Position numbers and translations under genes: made by a program. Below are positions 17,601 to 25,678 of a DNA stretch of 44,412 bases, one piece after another. Below the pieces are notes generated by a model. The model did not search any database, was not told the DNA's origin, and worked only from the letters and a program-made list of their open reading frames with translations. Positions within the stretch are counted from its first letter, which is position 1, and every line of letters starts with the position of its first letter. This stretch comes from Oscillospiraceae bacterium (GTDB lineage Bacteria; Bacillota; Clostridia; Oscillospirales; Oscillospiraceae). Where the stretch lies: positions 1 through 44,412 of the forward strand of contig JAFZSD010000079.1 of NCBI GenBank assembly GCA_017619535.1. The letters are read 5' to 3'.

Positions 17601-18616
17601 AAAGTCTGGAACCTGTCAATTTCTCTGCCGTCTCTGAAAATGACCGCGCCGATCTCAGTGATCGCGTCTCGCTCGGGCGAGAGGCCAGTAGTCTCGATAT
17701 CGAAGACGGCTATCTCTCCGTCTATGCTTCCGCAAAGATCTCCGTAGACAGCCAGCCTGTCGTCAATGTCGTTTACATAATATCCTTCCACGCCGTACAG
17801 GATCTTTATCTTGTCTCCTGCTGCTGAGAAGGCGTCCGGGAACGACTGGACGACGCCGTGGTCGGTTATTGCTATGGCCGGATGGCCCCACTTGATCGCC
17901 CTTTTGACGACTTCTTTCGTGTTTGTGGTCGCGTCCATGGCAGACATCTGCGTGTGCAGATGGAGCTCGACACGGGTCTCCTCGGCCGTGTCCTCGCGCG
18001 TCTCCTTCTCCGCCGGTACTATGCTGGATGGTTCCAGCGTAAGATCCGGGTCAAACCGTGTGTAAGTCAGCGTTCCGGTGACGGTCACGTACATCCCCGT
18101 CTTTATCTTCCCTGCTATATCGGCGGCGTTGTCCTCACGCATGAACTTCGACACGTGTACGGAACCGGTGTTGTCCGTCATATCGAAATCCAGCACCCAG
18201 GCATGGCTCTTCGGGATCTCCCGGGACCTCACTTCGAATACGGTCCCGGTGACGGCAACTCTGCCCATATCGATGTTGAGACCGGACATGGGCACCGTTT
18301 TCGTCTTAGTCGGCTTGCCCATGATCGCGCGCACGTTTTTCGGCGCGGCGTCTGTTTTAGAGCTCTTCTCCTCTTTTTTCGCACGCGGAAACACCGGCGT
18401 CACCTCGACCTTTGTAAGGCCGAATTCCCCGGCTATCCCGTCCTCGATCATCTTCAGTTCGACCGGCGCCGCCGGCGCGGCCATAAGCAGTTCGATCTTC
18501 ATCGTCCTGCTTTTCCTGTCGACAGTCGCGGTCCTGACTTTTGAGTTTTCCAGCAGTGCTTCCAGCCCTCCGCCGTCGCGGCAGCAGGAGAACATCTCAA
18601 AAAACGGTACCGTCAA
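14624..18616 (-). CDS. polC: DNA polymerase III alpha subunit, PolC type
   Basis: 1330 residues, somewhat shorter than B. subtilis PolC (about 1437); the missing part is at the N-terminus. Domains in order: a short N-terminal region (1-100), OB fold (about 118-200), PHP domain (RVELHLHTQ at about 215-223 and TDHGV at 251-255), an inserted DEDDh proofreading exonuclease (FDIETTG at 305-311), a zinc module (CPKC and CPVC pairs, about 795-835), and the polymerase core with the catalytic DIDLNF at 850-855. It is the leading-strand replicase of Bacillota. The start is TTG at 18614-18616, overlapping the ispG stop (TTGA), with GGAAGG nine bases upstream. Last gene of the pyrH-polC operon. Confidence 0.97.
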   Translation of the reverse strand: MTVPFFEMFSCCRDGGGLEALLENSKVRTATVDRKSRTMKIELLMAAPAAPVELKMIEDGIAGEFGLTKVEVTPVFPRAKKEEKSSKTDAAPKNVRAIMGKPTKTKTVPMSGLNIDMGRVAVTGTVFEVRSREIPKSHAWVLDFDMTDNTGSVHVSKFMREDNAADIAGKIKTGMYVTVTGTLTYTRFDPDLTLEPSSIVPAEKETREDTAEETRVELHLHTQMSAMDATTNTKEVVKRAIKWGHPAIAITDHGVVQSFPDAFSAAGDKIKILYGVEGYYVNDIDDRLAVYGDLCGSIDGEIAVFDIETTGLSPERDAITEIGAVIFRDGREIDRFQTFVDPGRRIPASITQLTGISDEDVRGAASQREAVKAFLDFVGDRPLAAHNASFDVGFIYEICLREGIQYTPRYIDTLAISRALLPELRSHRLDTVANFLSLPEFEHHRASDDAVTAGLILAKLSGKLKKAGITDIGQLNGFTAEKTRDALQNRRYKPKHIIILVKEQAGIKNLYKLITKSHLEHFKRYPIMPKSLILEHREGLLIGSACEAGEIFGLITDHRSRLEQRRLGEFYDYFEIQPISNNRFMLYGEKPRARDEDELREFNVRVTALAHELGKPCVATGDVHFLEPEDEIYRHILLTAKGFEDADRQLPLYFRTTREMLDEFDYLGPEKAYEVVVTNTRKIADMCEVVRPLPPKKLFPPRIEHSAEDLKALVYGRLHELYGDDPPEIVRKRVETELGDILARGYDVIYMSAQKLVADSLAHGYLVGSRGSVGSSIVAYLSGITEVNALPAHYRCPKCHHTDFESGHGYGCGADMPDRNCPVCGEKYKKEGFDIPFETFLGFGGDKVPDIDLNFSGEYQANAHRYTNELFGAEHVFRAGTIGTVAEKTAHGYVKKYMEITGAAFSKAEENRLALGCTGVKRTTGQHPGGLVVIPQDMEITDFCPAQHPADDSEGGIITTHFEYHCMEDNLLKLDELGHDDPTMIKMLEDMTGVNAREIPLDDPETMAIFKSPEPLGLAPGDPIIGETGTIGIPEFGTGFTRQMLCDTKPEDFDTLVRLSGFSHGTNVWAGNIRELILSGVATVKETIGCRDDIMLYLISRGMDEKRAFKFMESVRKGAIHKGKSWPDGIVEEMQSLGVPEWYIESCRKIQYLFPKAHAVAYVMMAFRIAWFKVKRPLAFYSAYFYRRSQKDSFDAAVMTKGEDVVLGKIREIKQNPNPTAKDEDLLVTLEACYEFYKRGFDFAPMDLYGSDAVKFLPVGENRLLPPFVAISGLGETAARDIVEGRKGRTFISADDLSECCPKLSKTNIEQLRALGALADMPETSQMSLF

Positions 18617-19662
18617 GCTCTGTTTCCTTCCTCTATCATCCTCAGCAGCTCAGAAACGAGCTCGCTGTTCGAAACCTTTTTTACGATCCGGCCTTTTCTG
18701 AAGAGAACGCCCTCCCCGTCTCCGCCGGCTATGCCGTAATCGGCGCGGGACGCCTCTCCCGGTCCGTTGACCGCGCATCCCATCACCGCGACGGTGATAT
18801 CTCCTTCGTATCCGGCCAGCGCCTCCTCGACTTTTCCCGCTGTCTCTATGAGATCGATGCGGCAGCGGCCGCAGCTCGGGCAGGAGATGAGTTCGACGCC
18901 GCCGGTCCTCAGGCCTGCGGCCCGGAGAATCATTATCCCCGCCGTGATCTCGCGCTCAGGCGGTGCCGTCAGGGAGACGCGGATCGTATCTCCTATCCCT
19001 TCCGCAAGGAGCGCACCTATCCCGACAGCGGATTTGATTATTCCGCGGTATTCAGTGCCCGCCTCCGTCACGCCGATGTGGAGAGGATACTCCGTCATCT
19101 GTGACAGAAGCCTGTAGGTCTTTATCGTGGTGATCACGTCCGACGCCTTTGCGGAGATGCATATATCGTCGAAATCGAATCCGTTGAGCATCCTGACATT
19201 TTCCATCGCGCTCTCGGCCAGCGCCTCGGCCGTGGGCCCGCCGTACTTCGCAAGGATGCTCTTTTCCAGACTGCCGCTGTTTACTCCGACGCGGATCGGT
19301 ATGCCTTTCTCACGGCATTTGTCGACGACTGCCTTCACTTTTTCCGCACCGCCGATATTTCCCGGGTTTATACGGATCTTGTCCGCACCTGCGTCCGCCG
19401 CGCTTAACGCCAGACGGTAGTCGAAGTGGATATCCGCCACGACCGGAATGGATATCCTCTTCTTAATCTCGCCTATAGCTCTAGCCGCTTCGATGGTGGG
19501 TACGGCAAAGCGGACGATGTCGCATCCCGCCCGCTCTAAACGCAGGGCCTGCTCCGACGTCGCCTGTATATCCTCTGTGTTTGTATTCGTCATCGACTGC
19601 ACGGTCACCGGCGCTGCGCCGCCGACCGGCACTTTTCCGACTTTTATCTGTTTCTTAGCCAT
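18613..19662 (-). CDS. ispG: 4-hydroxy-3-methylbut-2-enyl diphosphate synthase (flavodoxin)
   Basis: 349 residues, the normal bacterial IspG (GcpE) length. The N-terminus VGGAAPVTVQSMTNTNT is the family start. The [4Fe-4S] ligands are in ISCPSCGRCRID and in VMGCAVNGPGEA near the C-terminus. It reduces methylerythritol cyclodiphosphate in the MEP isoprenoid route. The ATG lies 8 bases inside the rseP 3' end; its own stop overlaps the polC start. With dxr and uppS in the same operon it serves prenyl-phosphate supply. Confidence 0.97.
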   Translation of the reverse strand: MAKKQIKVGKVPVGGAAPVTVQSMTNTNTEDIQATSEQALRLERAGCDIVRFAVPTIEAARAIGEIKKRISIPVVADIHFDYRLALSAADAGADKIRINPGNIGGAEKVKAVVDKCREKGIPIRVGVNSGSLEKSILAKYGGPTAEALAESAMENVRMLNGFDFDDICISAKASDVITTIKTYRLLSQMTEYPLHIGVTEAGTEYRGIIKSAVGIGALLAEGIGDTIRVSLTAPPEREITAGIMILRAAGLRTGGVELISCPSCGRCRIDLIETAGKVEEALAGYEGDITVAVMGCAVNGPGEASRADYGIAGGDGEGVLFRKGRIVKKVSNSELVSELLRMIEEGNRA

Positions 19663-20716
19663 GGAACAGTTTCACCACGTCGCTGAACATAACGACGACC
19701 ATAAGTCCCACCAGCAGCACGAGTCCCGCCGCGTGGATATAGCCTTCGTACTTCGGATTTATCTGTCTTCTGATTATCTTTTCTATGATCCAGGTGATCA
19801 CAAGGAAGAATATCCTGCCGCCGTCCAGAGCAGGTATCGGCAGCAGATTCATCACAGCGAGGTTCACCGCGATGAACGCGCAAAGAAACGCTATATTGGA
19901 TATAGCCGCGGCCACCGATGATGACGAATGTCCCATATCATTGATCGCCGACACTATTCCTACAGGACCCGACAGATCCTTGAGTCCTACGGCGCCGTGC
20001 ACCAGATCCGCAAGGCCGAACCGTACCAAGCGGACGAAATTGCACGCCGTGTACACAGAGTATCTCAGGCGGTCGATGACGCCGGCATTTATCACTTTGA
20101 AGCTGACGCCGTATCTTACCGTCACATTCCCGTCGCTGTCGCTGTATTCTCTGGCCCTGAGATCGTAATCTTCGAGCCGGACTTTCTGCCCTTCCCGAAT
20201 CACGACGACGTCGACAGGACCGTCGCCGCTTCTGCCCATCAGCAGCGTAAAGTCCGATGCATACCAGACGCGTTCTCCGTTTATGGAGCGTATGGTGTCC
20301 CCCACCATCAGGCCGCGCTCGCCGCCGTCTGGAAAGCCGTCGGCAAGTTCGACTATCTCCGGAACGGCAAGCGCCGAAGCGCCGGAGAACAGGATGACAG
20401 CTATAATGAGTCCGGTCAGGAAGTTCATCGCGGCGCCGGCCACGAGGATTATGAACCTCTTCCAGACCGCCTGTGCCTGGAAAGACCTCGGGTCATCAGA
20501 GTCTCCGTCCTCGCCTTCCATAGCGCAGAAACCGCCGAGCGGAAGGCAGCGCAGGCTGTATACCGTCTCGCCCTTCTGCTTCTTGAATATGACAGGTCCC
20601 ATGCCTATGGCGTACTCGTTTACCCGGACGCCGCATGCCTTTGCCGCGGCAAAGTGTCCGAGCTCATGAGTCGCTATGAGCACGCCGAATATGATTATCG
20701 CCAGGATGATGTACAT
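19655..20716 (-). CDS. rseP: Site-2 intramembrane zinc metalloprotease RseP
   Basis: 353 residues. The zinc-binding HELGH is at residues 17-21 in the first membrane span. A central PDZ domain is visible (GLMVGDTIRSINGERV). A late LLPIPALDGGRI supplies the third zinc ligand. It cleaves membrane-bound anti-sigma factors and signal peptides. Its ATG overlaps the dxr stop by one base (TAATG), and it overlaps ispG at the 3' end, so translation is coupled. Confidence 0.95.
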   Translation of the reverse strand: MYIILAIIIFGVLIATHELGHFAAAKACGVRVNEYAIGMGPVIFKKQKGETVYSLRCLPLGGFCAMEGEDGDSDDPRSFQAQAVWKRFIILVAGAAMNFLTGLIIAVILFSGASALAVPEIVELADGFPDGGERGLMVGDTIRSINGERVWYASDFTLLMGRSGDGPVDVVVIREGQKVRLEDYDLRAREYSDSDGNVTVRYGVSFKVINAGVIDRLRYSVYTACNFVRLVRFGLADLVHGAVGLKDLSGPVGIVSAINDMGHSSSSVAAAISNIAFLCAFIAVNLAVMNLLPIPALDGGRIFFLVITWIIEKIIRRQINPKYEGYIHAAGLVLLVGLMVVVMFSDVVKLFHG

Positions 20717-21879
20717 TAAAGCTCCTTAACTGCTACGTGGACGAGACGTCTCGCCTCCGCATCCGCGTCTAGTATGTCGTTGAGCGACGGGTCTTCTATA
20801 ACGTTAGCCTCCTCAAGCACGCCCGCAATTAGTTCATAGATGCCGTTGAAGCCTATGCGCCCCTCAAGGAAGAACCGTACGGCCTCCTCGTTGGCCGCAT
20901 TCATCACGGCGCAGGCTGTCTCTCCTCTGCGGGCCGTATCGAGGGCGAGAGCAAGGCATCGGAAAGCCGACAGATCAGGCTCCTCGAACGTGAGCGCGGC
21001 AGTATGGGCAAGATCGAGACGGGCAGCCAGAGACGGGCAGCGTTTCGGGTACGTTAGCGCGTACTGGATCGGCAGCCGCATATCCGGGACTGCCAGCTGG
21101 GCAGCCACGGAACCGTCAGAGAATTCGACCATGGAATGGACTATGCTCTGAGGATGCACCAGGACCCGTATCATATCCGGAGCGACAGAAAACAGGTGCA
21201 TGGCTTCTATGACTTCCAGGCCCTTGTTCATCATGGTCGCGGAATCTATCGTGACCTTCGCGCCCATATCCCAGTTGGGGTTTCTGAGCGCCATGGCTGG
21301 AGTGACATCTGCGAGCTCATCGTACGACATCCCGCGGAAGGGTCCGCCCGACGCTGTGAGTATGATGCTCTGCACCGGGTTTCCCGCGCTTCCCTGGATG
21401 CACTGGAACACCGCCGAGTGCTCTGAATCTACGGGGATTATCTCCGCACCGTATCTCTCTGCGGCGGCCGTGACGTGATCGCCGGCGCAGACGAGAGTCT
21501 CCTTGTTGGATAGCGCGATGCGTTTGCCGGCCTCGATTGCGGCCAGCGTAGGCTTAAGCCCCGCCACGCCCACGACCGCCGTAACGACCGTGTCCGCTTC
21601 CGGCGCCGATGCCGCCTCGGATATACCGCCTTCACCTGAGAGCACTTTTATATCCGTATCCGCCAGCCGTGTGCGAATATCTGCTGCGGAGTCCTCATCA
21701 CGCAGGGCGACGATACTCGGGCGGAAACGGCGTGCCTGCTCCTCGATAAGCGCAGTGCTGCGGTTTGCTGTCAGGGCGCACACCCCGATGCCCAGATGCT
21801 CTGCGGCCTCCAGTGTCTGCGTGCCGATCGAACCCGTCGAACCCAGCACCGATATGCGTCTTGTCTCAAATCCAGTCAC
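20716..21879 (-). CDS. dxr: 1-deoxy-D-xylulose-5-phosphate reductoisomerase
   Basis: 387 residues, normal Dxr length. The NADPH-binding loop VLGSTGSIGTQTL lies at about 11-23. The substrate and metal part includes PVDSEHSA and ASGGPFRG, and MNKGLEVIEA follows. First committed step of the MEP pathway. The start is GTG at 21877-21879, with GGAGG six bases upstream. In most Bacillota cdsA lies between uppS and dxr; here the gap is only 64 bases. Confidence 0.97.
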   Translation of the reverse strand: MTGFETRRISVLGSTGSIGTQTLEAAEHLGIGVCALTANRSTALIEEQARRFRPSIVALRDEDSAADIRTRLADTDIKVLSGEGGISEAASAPEADTVVTAVVGVAGLKPTLAAIEAGKRIALSNKETLVCAGDHVTAAAERYGAEIIPVDSEHSAVFQCIQGSAGNPVQSIILTASGGPFRGMSYDELADVTPAMALRNPNWDMGAKVTIDSATMMNKGLEVIEAMHLFSVAPDMIRVLVHPQSIVHSMVEFSDGSVAAQLAVPDMRLPIQYALTYPKRCPSLAARLDLAHTAALTFEEPDLSAFRCLALALDTARRGETACAVMNAANEEAVRFFLEGRIGFNGIYELIAGVLEEANVIEDPSLNDILDADAEARRLVHVAVKEL

Positions 21880-21895
21880 CGTCTGCCTCCAGTCG

Positions 21896-21901
21896 ATTAT
21901 A
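21896..21901 (-). promoter_or_regulatory. Possible internal -10 before dxr
   Basis: TATAAT on the minus strand, about 17 bases before the dxr GTG, in the gap where cdsA would normally lie. No good -35 is seen at 17-18 bases, so it may be a weak or chance internal promoter. Confidence 0.3.
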
Positions 21902-21943
21902 CCCTCCGGCCGGTCCCGTTTTCATCCCTTATCCGTCTGGTCC

Positions 21944-22687
21944 TTACCTGACTGCGCCGTAGCGTCTGTCACGGCGCTGGTATTCGATGATAGCGCGGTC
22001 CAGCTCCCGCTCGTCGAAATCCGGCCACAGCACGTCCGTGAAATAGAGCTCCGAGTACGCAGCCTGCCACATAAGAAAGTTCGACAGCCGGTACTCGCCG
22101 CTAGGTCTGATGATGAGGTCCGGATCCGGAATGCCCGCAGAGTAGAGGTAACTTCCGAACTTCTCCTCTGTCAGTTCTTCTGTGTCTCCCGCTTCGCGGT
22201 CCTGTGCCCAGAGTTCGGCCGCCCGCAGTATCTCGCTGCGGCTGCCGTAGTTGACGCACAGATTGACCTGCACGCCGTCGCAGGTGTCCGAGATACGTTC
22301 AGTCTCCGCTATGAGTTCGCGCAGCACCGGAGACAGCACGGAAGTGTCGCCGAAGAACCTCATCCTGATCCGGTCGCGCTGTATGATCCCGATCGCTTCT
22401 TTGAGATACGTCTCCAGGATGCCCATAATGGTGTCGACTTCATCTTTCGGCCGCCTCCAGTTTTCAGTGGAAAATGCATAGACCGACAGATACTCGACGC
22501 CCAGATCCTTGCAGTAAGTGGCGATCCTGCGGAAAGTCTCGGCTCCTACGGCGTGGCCGGCCGTGCGCGGAAGCCCGCGCTTTTTCGCCCAGCGGCCGTT
22601 ACCGTCCATAATTATGGCAATATGGCGGGGGAGCCTGTCCATGTCAAGCCGCCCCGCCGTCTTGTCTGAAGATTTGAATAATCTCAT
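21944..22687 (-). CDS. uppS: Undecaprenyl diphosphate synthase (cis-prenyltransferase)
   Basis: 247 residues, usual UppS length. The N-terminal HIAIIMDGNGRWAKKRGLPR (about 21-40) contains the catalytic Asp and the diphosphate-binding segment. Later SVYAFSTENWRRP and the RPSGEYRLSNFLMWQAAYSE block complete the family signature. It makes the C55 carrier lipid for cell-wall synthesis. AGGAG precedes the ATG closely. It lies 12 bases after frr. Confidence 0.97.
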   Translation of the reverse strand: MRLFKSSDKTAGRLDMDRLPRHIAIIMDGNGRWAKKRGLPRTAGHAVGAETFRRIATYCKDLGVEYLSVYAFSTENWRRPKDEVDTIMGILETYLKEAIGIIQRDRIRMRFFGDTSVLSPVLRELIAETERISDTCDGVQVNLCVNYGSRSEILRAAELWAQDREAGDTEELTEEKFGSYLYSAGIPDPDLIIRPSGEYRLSNFLMWQAAYSELYFTDVLWPDFDERELDRAIIEYQRRDRRYGAVR

Positions 22688-22699
22688 TTCTCCTGTTTG

Positions 22700-23245
22700 T
22701 CAGATCTCGTAGAGTTCTTTTTCCTTGTCAGCTGTGACTTCGTCGACCTTGGCTATGAACTCATCGGTGATCTTCTGCATCTCTTTCTCCGCGTCCTTGA
22801 AATCGTCCTCGGTCATCTCTGAGGACTTCTTCTGCGCCTTGAATTTCTCCATAGCCTCACGGCGTATGTTGCGAATGGCGACTTTGCCCTCCTCGCCGTA
22901 CTTGCGGACCTGCTTTGCAAGTTCCTTACGTCTCTCCTCTGTAAGCTGCGGGAACACCAGGCGGATCACTCTGCCGTCGTTCTGCGGATTAATGCCGAGA
23001 TCGGAAGCCTGGATGGCTTTCTCTATGAGCTTGAGGCTGGTGTTGTCCCAGGGCTGGATGACAAGGGAGCGGGGATCGGGCGAACCGATTGAAGCTATCT
23101 GGTTTATCGGGGTGTCCACGCCATAGTATTCAACTGTTATCTGATCGAGTACCGCAGCGTTTGCTCTGCCGGCGCGGACTGACGCGTACTGAGTCTTGAG
23201 GACTTCGACGGTCTTGTTCATCTTGTCTTTGAATTCGGTATACAT
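22700..23245 (-). CDS. frr: Ribosome recycling factor
   Basis: 181 residues from the ATG at 23243-23245, which follows GGGAGGTAAAGCC and so is well supported; an upstream in-frame extension runs into pyrH and is not a family feature. Typical motifs are VRAGRANAAVLDQITVEYYG, NDGRVIRLVFPQLTEERRKE and a helical C-terminus with KDAEKEMQKITDEFI. It splits post-termination ribosomes together with EF-G. It lies 25 bases after pyrH. Confidence 0.97.
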   Translation of the reverse strand: MYTEFKDKMNKTVEVLKTQYASVRAGRANAAVLDQITVEYYGVDTPINQIASIGSPDPRSLVIQPWDNTSLKLIEKAIQASDLGINPQNDGRVIRLVFPQLTEERRKELAKQVRKYGEEGKVAIRNIRREAMEKFKAQKKSSEMTEDDFKDAEKEMQKITDEFIAKVDEVTADKEKELYEI

Positions 23246-23270
23246 GGCTTTACCTCCCGTTAGTGTTATC

Positions 23271-23990
23271 TCATTTGACGACCGTGCCGACCTTCTCTCC
23301 GATGACGGCGCGGTATATGTTCTCCGGATCTTCGAGAGCGAAGAGGATGACCGGAATGTGGTTGTCCATGGACAGCGACGTGGCGGTCGAGTCCATGACG
23401 GCCAGATGCTTTGCAAGCACCTCGTCGTAAGTTATCGAGTCGAATTTCACGGCCGTGGGATCCTTCCTGGGATCTGCACTGTATACTCCGTCGATGTTCT
23501 TGGCGAGGAGTATAGCGTCCGCACCTATCTCAGCCGCGCGGAGCACCGCAGCCGTATCAGTTGAGAAGAACGGGCATCCTGTGCCGCAGCCGAATATGAC
23601 GACGCGGCCGTTTTTCAGGTGCTTGTCGGCCTTCAGACGGATATAGGGCTCCGCTATCGTGCGCATCTCTATGGCAGTCTGAACGCGGACCGGGATGTCC
23701 ATCTGCTCCATGACGTCAGCGACCGCGAGGCAGTTCATCGCCGTTGCCAGCATGCCCATATGGTCTGCACGGGAACGCTCCATCTTGTCTCCGCCGTCTT
23801 TGACACCGCGCCAGAAGTTGCCTCCGCCGATGACTATACCGACTTCGACTCCGAGCCCGACGCACTTTTTTACGACCTCGCAGACCTTTCTGATGATATC
23901 GAAATCAAGGCCGAAATGCTTTTCTCCGGCCAGCGCCTCTCCGCTGATTTTCAAAAGGACCCGTTTGTATACGGGCTTGTCCTCTGCCAT
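23271..23990 (-). CDS. pyrH: UMP kinase
   Basis: 239 residues from the ATG at 23988-23990 behind AGGGGGTG. The amino-acid-kinase pattern is clear: LLKISGEALAG at the start, IGGGNFWRG, then RVQTAIEM and a GCGTGCPFFSTDTAA nucleotide loop. It phosphorylates UMP to UDP and starts the operon. In many Bacillota rpsB and tsf come first; here pyrH is preceded by a promoter and a divergent gene. Confidence 0.97.
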   Translation of the reverse strand: MAEDKPVYKRVLLKISGEALAGEKHFGLDFDIIRKVCEVVKKCVGLGVEVGIVIGGGNFWRGVKDGGDKMERSRADHMGMLATAMNCLAVADVMEQMDIPVRVQTAIEMRTIAEPYIRLKADKHLKNGRVVIFGCGTGCPFFSTDTAAVLRAAEIGADAILLAKNIDGVYSADPRKDPTAVKFDSITYDEVLAKHLAVMDSTATSLSMDNHIPVILFALEDPENIYRAVIGEKVGTVVK

Positions 23991-24033
23991 TGGAACACCC
24001 CCTGAATGATCTGCCTGAATCAATATATATATT

Positions 24034-24063
24034 AATATACTTTGCCCCAAATTGGAAGTACAA
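24034..24063 (-). promoter_or_regulatory. Probable promoter of the pyrH-polC operon
   Basis: On the minus strand, TTGTAC (complement of 24058-24063), an 18-base spacer and TATATT (complement of 24034-24039), about 44 bases before the pyrH ATG. The surrounding sequence is AT-rich. The -35 is only moderately good. Confidence 0.5.
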
Positions 24064-24100
24064 ATTGTTAACTTTTTAGCCTGCCTTCCGGGCCTGTTTG

Positions 24101-24130
24101 TTGACAAAAACGAGCCGTCTCTGATAGTAT
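24101..24130 (+). promoter_or_regulatory. Promoter for the MATE gene pair
   Basis: A consensus -35, TTGACA (24101-24106), an 18-base spacer and TAGTAT (24125-24130). The predicted start leaves a leader of about 140 bases before the first MATE gene. Confidence 0.6.
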
Positions 24131-24200
24131 TGTTAATAGGATACATGTTCCGCCGCAGGGCCTTTTCCGCGCTGTCCGGAACTGGATCACCCGCATCGCG

Positions 24201-24237
24201 CGCCTCCCCTGCCCTAAGCCGGGGCAAGGCGTTTTTT
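24201..24237 (+). terminator. Terminator-like hairpin in the MATE leader (possible attenuator)
   Basis: CGCCT/AGGCG and TGCCC/GGGCA pair to form a stem (24201-24231) with a CCCC bulge on the left side, followed directly by six T residues (24232-24237). It lies after a promoter and 44 bases before the MATE start, with no upstream + strand gene to terminate, so conditional read-through is the likely purpose. A GTTCCG...CGGAAC hairpin (about 24149-24182) precedes it. No known riboswitch class is recognised. Confidence 0.55.
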
Positions 24238-24280
24238 CATATAATCACCGCCCTGTGCACACCTTGGAAAGAGGACAAAG

Positions 24281-25654
24281 ATGGACAAGAACGAATCACT
24301 GCTGAAAGGCAATATAACCGGCGCTCTCGTTAAGTTTGCCGTGCCTATAATGCTGGCGAACATCCTGCAGCTCCTGTACAGCGCGACGGACATGTTCGTA
24401 GTCGGCAAGTTCGCTTCCACCGCCGACGTGTCCGGCGTCACGACAGGCAGCATCGTCATGGTCACGCTGACCTATGTCATCGTTGCCTTTACGAACTCCG
24501 TCACAGTAATGCTCGGCCGTTACGCCGGAGCGAAAAAAGTCGATGACATGTCCAAAACCGTAGGGACCGCGATCATGTTCTTCATTGCTCTCGCCGTGGT
24601 CCTCACGGCTCTGATGCTGACTTTCAGCCGCGGCATCGTAAAGCTGATGGACGCGCCTCCCGAGGCGGTGGACGCGACGCTGAAATATCTCGTCATCTGC
24701 AGCAGCGGCATCATATTCATAACGGGATACAACCTGGCCGGCAGCATCCTGCGCGGAATCGGCGATTCCAAAACGCCCCTCATCTTCGTTGCTGTGGCGT
24801 GCGTCATAAATATCATCGTCGATATCATACTCGTCTGCTTCTTCCACATGGGCGCTGCAGGTGCGGCCTTTGCAACAGTCGGTTCCCAGGCAGGCAGCCT
24901 CATATTCTCCATCATATATCTTCACCGGAAAGGACTCGGATTCCCCTTCCGCGGATCCCACATCCGCTGGCACGCCGGGCACGGCAAAGAGCTCATCAAG
25001 CTCGGCGCTCCTCTTGCACTGCAGGAGTTCCTCGTGAACCTTTCCTTCATGATCATAACCATGCTGATAAACGGCATGGGCGTGGCGGCATCCGCAGCTT
25101 CCGGCATCGTCGAAAAACTCGGCTCCTTCGCCTGCCGTCCTACAGCCGCCTTCGCTGCGGCGGTCTCTGCGATGTCGGCCAACAACATAGGCGCAGGCTT
25201 CCACGACCGCGCAAGAAAGTGCATGTGGACAGGCATCAGGATCTGTGTCGTATGGACCATCGTTTTCTACGTGTTCTCATACTTCCACGGCGATGTCCTC
25301 GTCAGGATATTCTCGAACGATCCGGCTGTAGCCGCCCACGGCGTCCTCTATATGAAGAGCTACTTCACAGACCTCATCGTCATCAGCTTCGTATTCATAA
25401 TGAACGGCTACTTCACCGCTTACGGGCACACAGTGTTCTCGATGGCCCATTCGCTTATAGCCACGTTCCTTATCCGCGTTCCTTTCTCCTTCATATTCAG
25501 CCGCATGGCCGGTGCGACACTCTTCCACATGGGCATCCCCGCACCTCTCTCCTCGCTCGTGTCCCTCATTATCTGCCTCTTCTTCCTCCGCCGTCATAGC
25601 CGGCGCGTCGCGGCCGGTCTTGAGACCGGGCTCCCGCACAGCGAGGGCGAATGA
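24281..25654 (+). CDS. MATE family efflux transporter (first of tandem pair)
   Basis: 457 residues with about twelve membrane spans, typical of DinF/NorM-type MATE antiporters that export drugs or metabolites in exchange for Na+ or H+. The N-terminus reads ALVKFAVPIMLANILQLLYS then ATDMFVVGKFAS, the family start, and the repeated half begins near KLGAPLALQEFLVNLSF. The substrate is unknown. The ATG follows GAAAGAGGAC. The start is separated from its promoter by a leader with an apparent terminator. The second MATE gene follows after 24 bases. Confidence 0.92.
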   Translation: MDKNESLLKGNITGALVKFAVPIMLANILQLLYSATDMFVVGKFASTADVSGVTTGSIVMVTLTYVIVAFTNSVTVMLGRYAGAKKVDDMSKTVGTAIMFFIALAVVLTALMLTFSRGIVKLMDAPPEAVDATLKYLVICSSGIIFITGYNLAGSILRGIGDSKTPLIFVAVACVINIIVDIILVCFFHMGAAGAAFATVGSQAGSLIFSIIYLHRKGLGFPFRGSHIRWHAGHGKELIKLGAPLALQEFLVNLSFMIITMLINGMGVAASAASGIVEKLGSFACRPTAAFAAAVSAMSANNIGAGFHDRARKCMWTGIRICVVWTIVFYVFSYFHGDVLVRIFSNDPAVAAHGVLYMKSYFTDLIVISFVFIMNGYFTAYGHTVFSMAHSLIATFLIRVPFSFIFSRMAGATLFHMGIPAPLSSLVSLIICLFFLRRHSRRVAAGLETGLPHSEGE

Positions 25655-25678
25655 CGCATCAACACCGGAGATGATCTC

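Noticed and set aside
21503..22669. A 388-codon open frame spanning dxr and uppS on the opposite strand
   Set aside because: It crosses two proven genes and an intergenic gap; no ribosome site.
24064..24227. An N-terminal extension of UMP kinase reaching into the MATE leader
   Set aside because: The extension has no family similarity and the ATG at 23990 has a good AGGGGGTG site.
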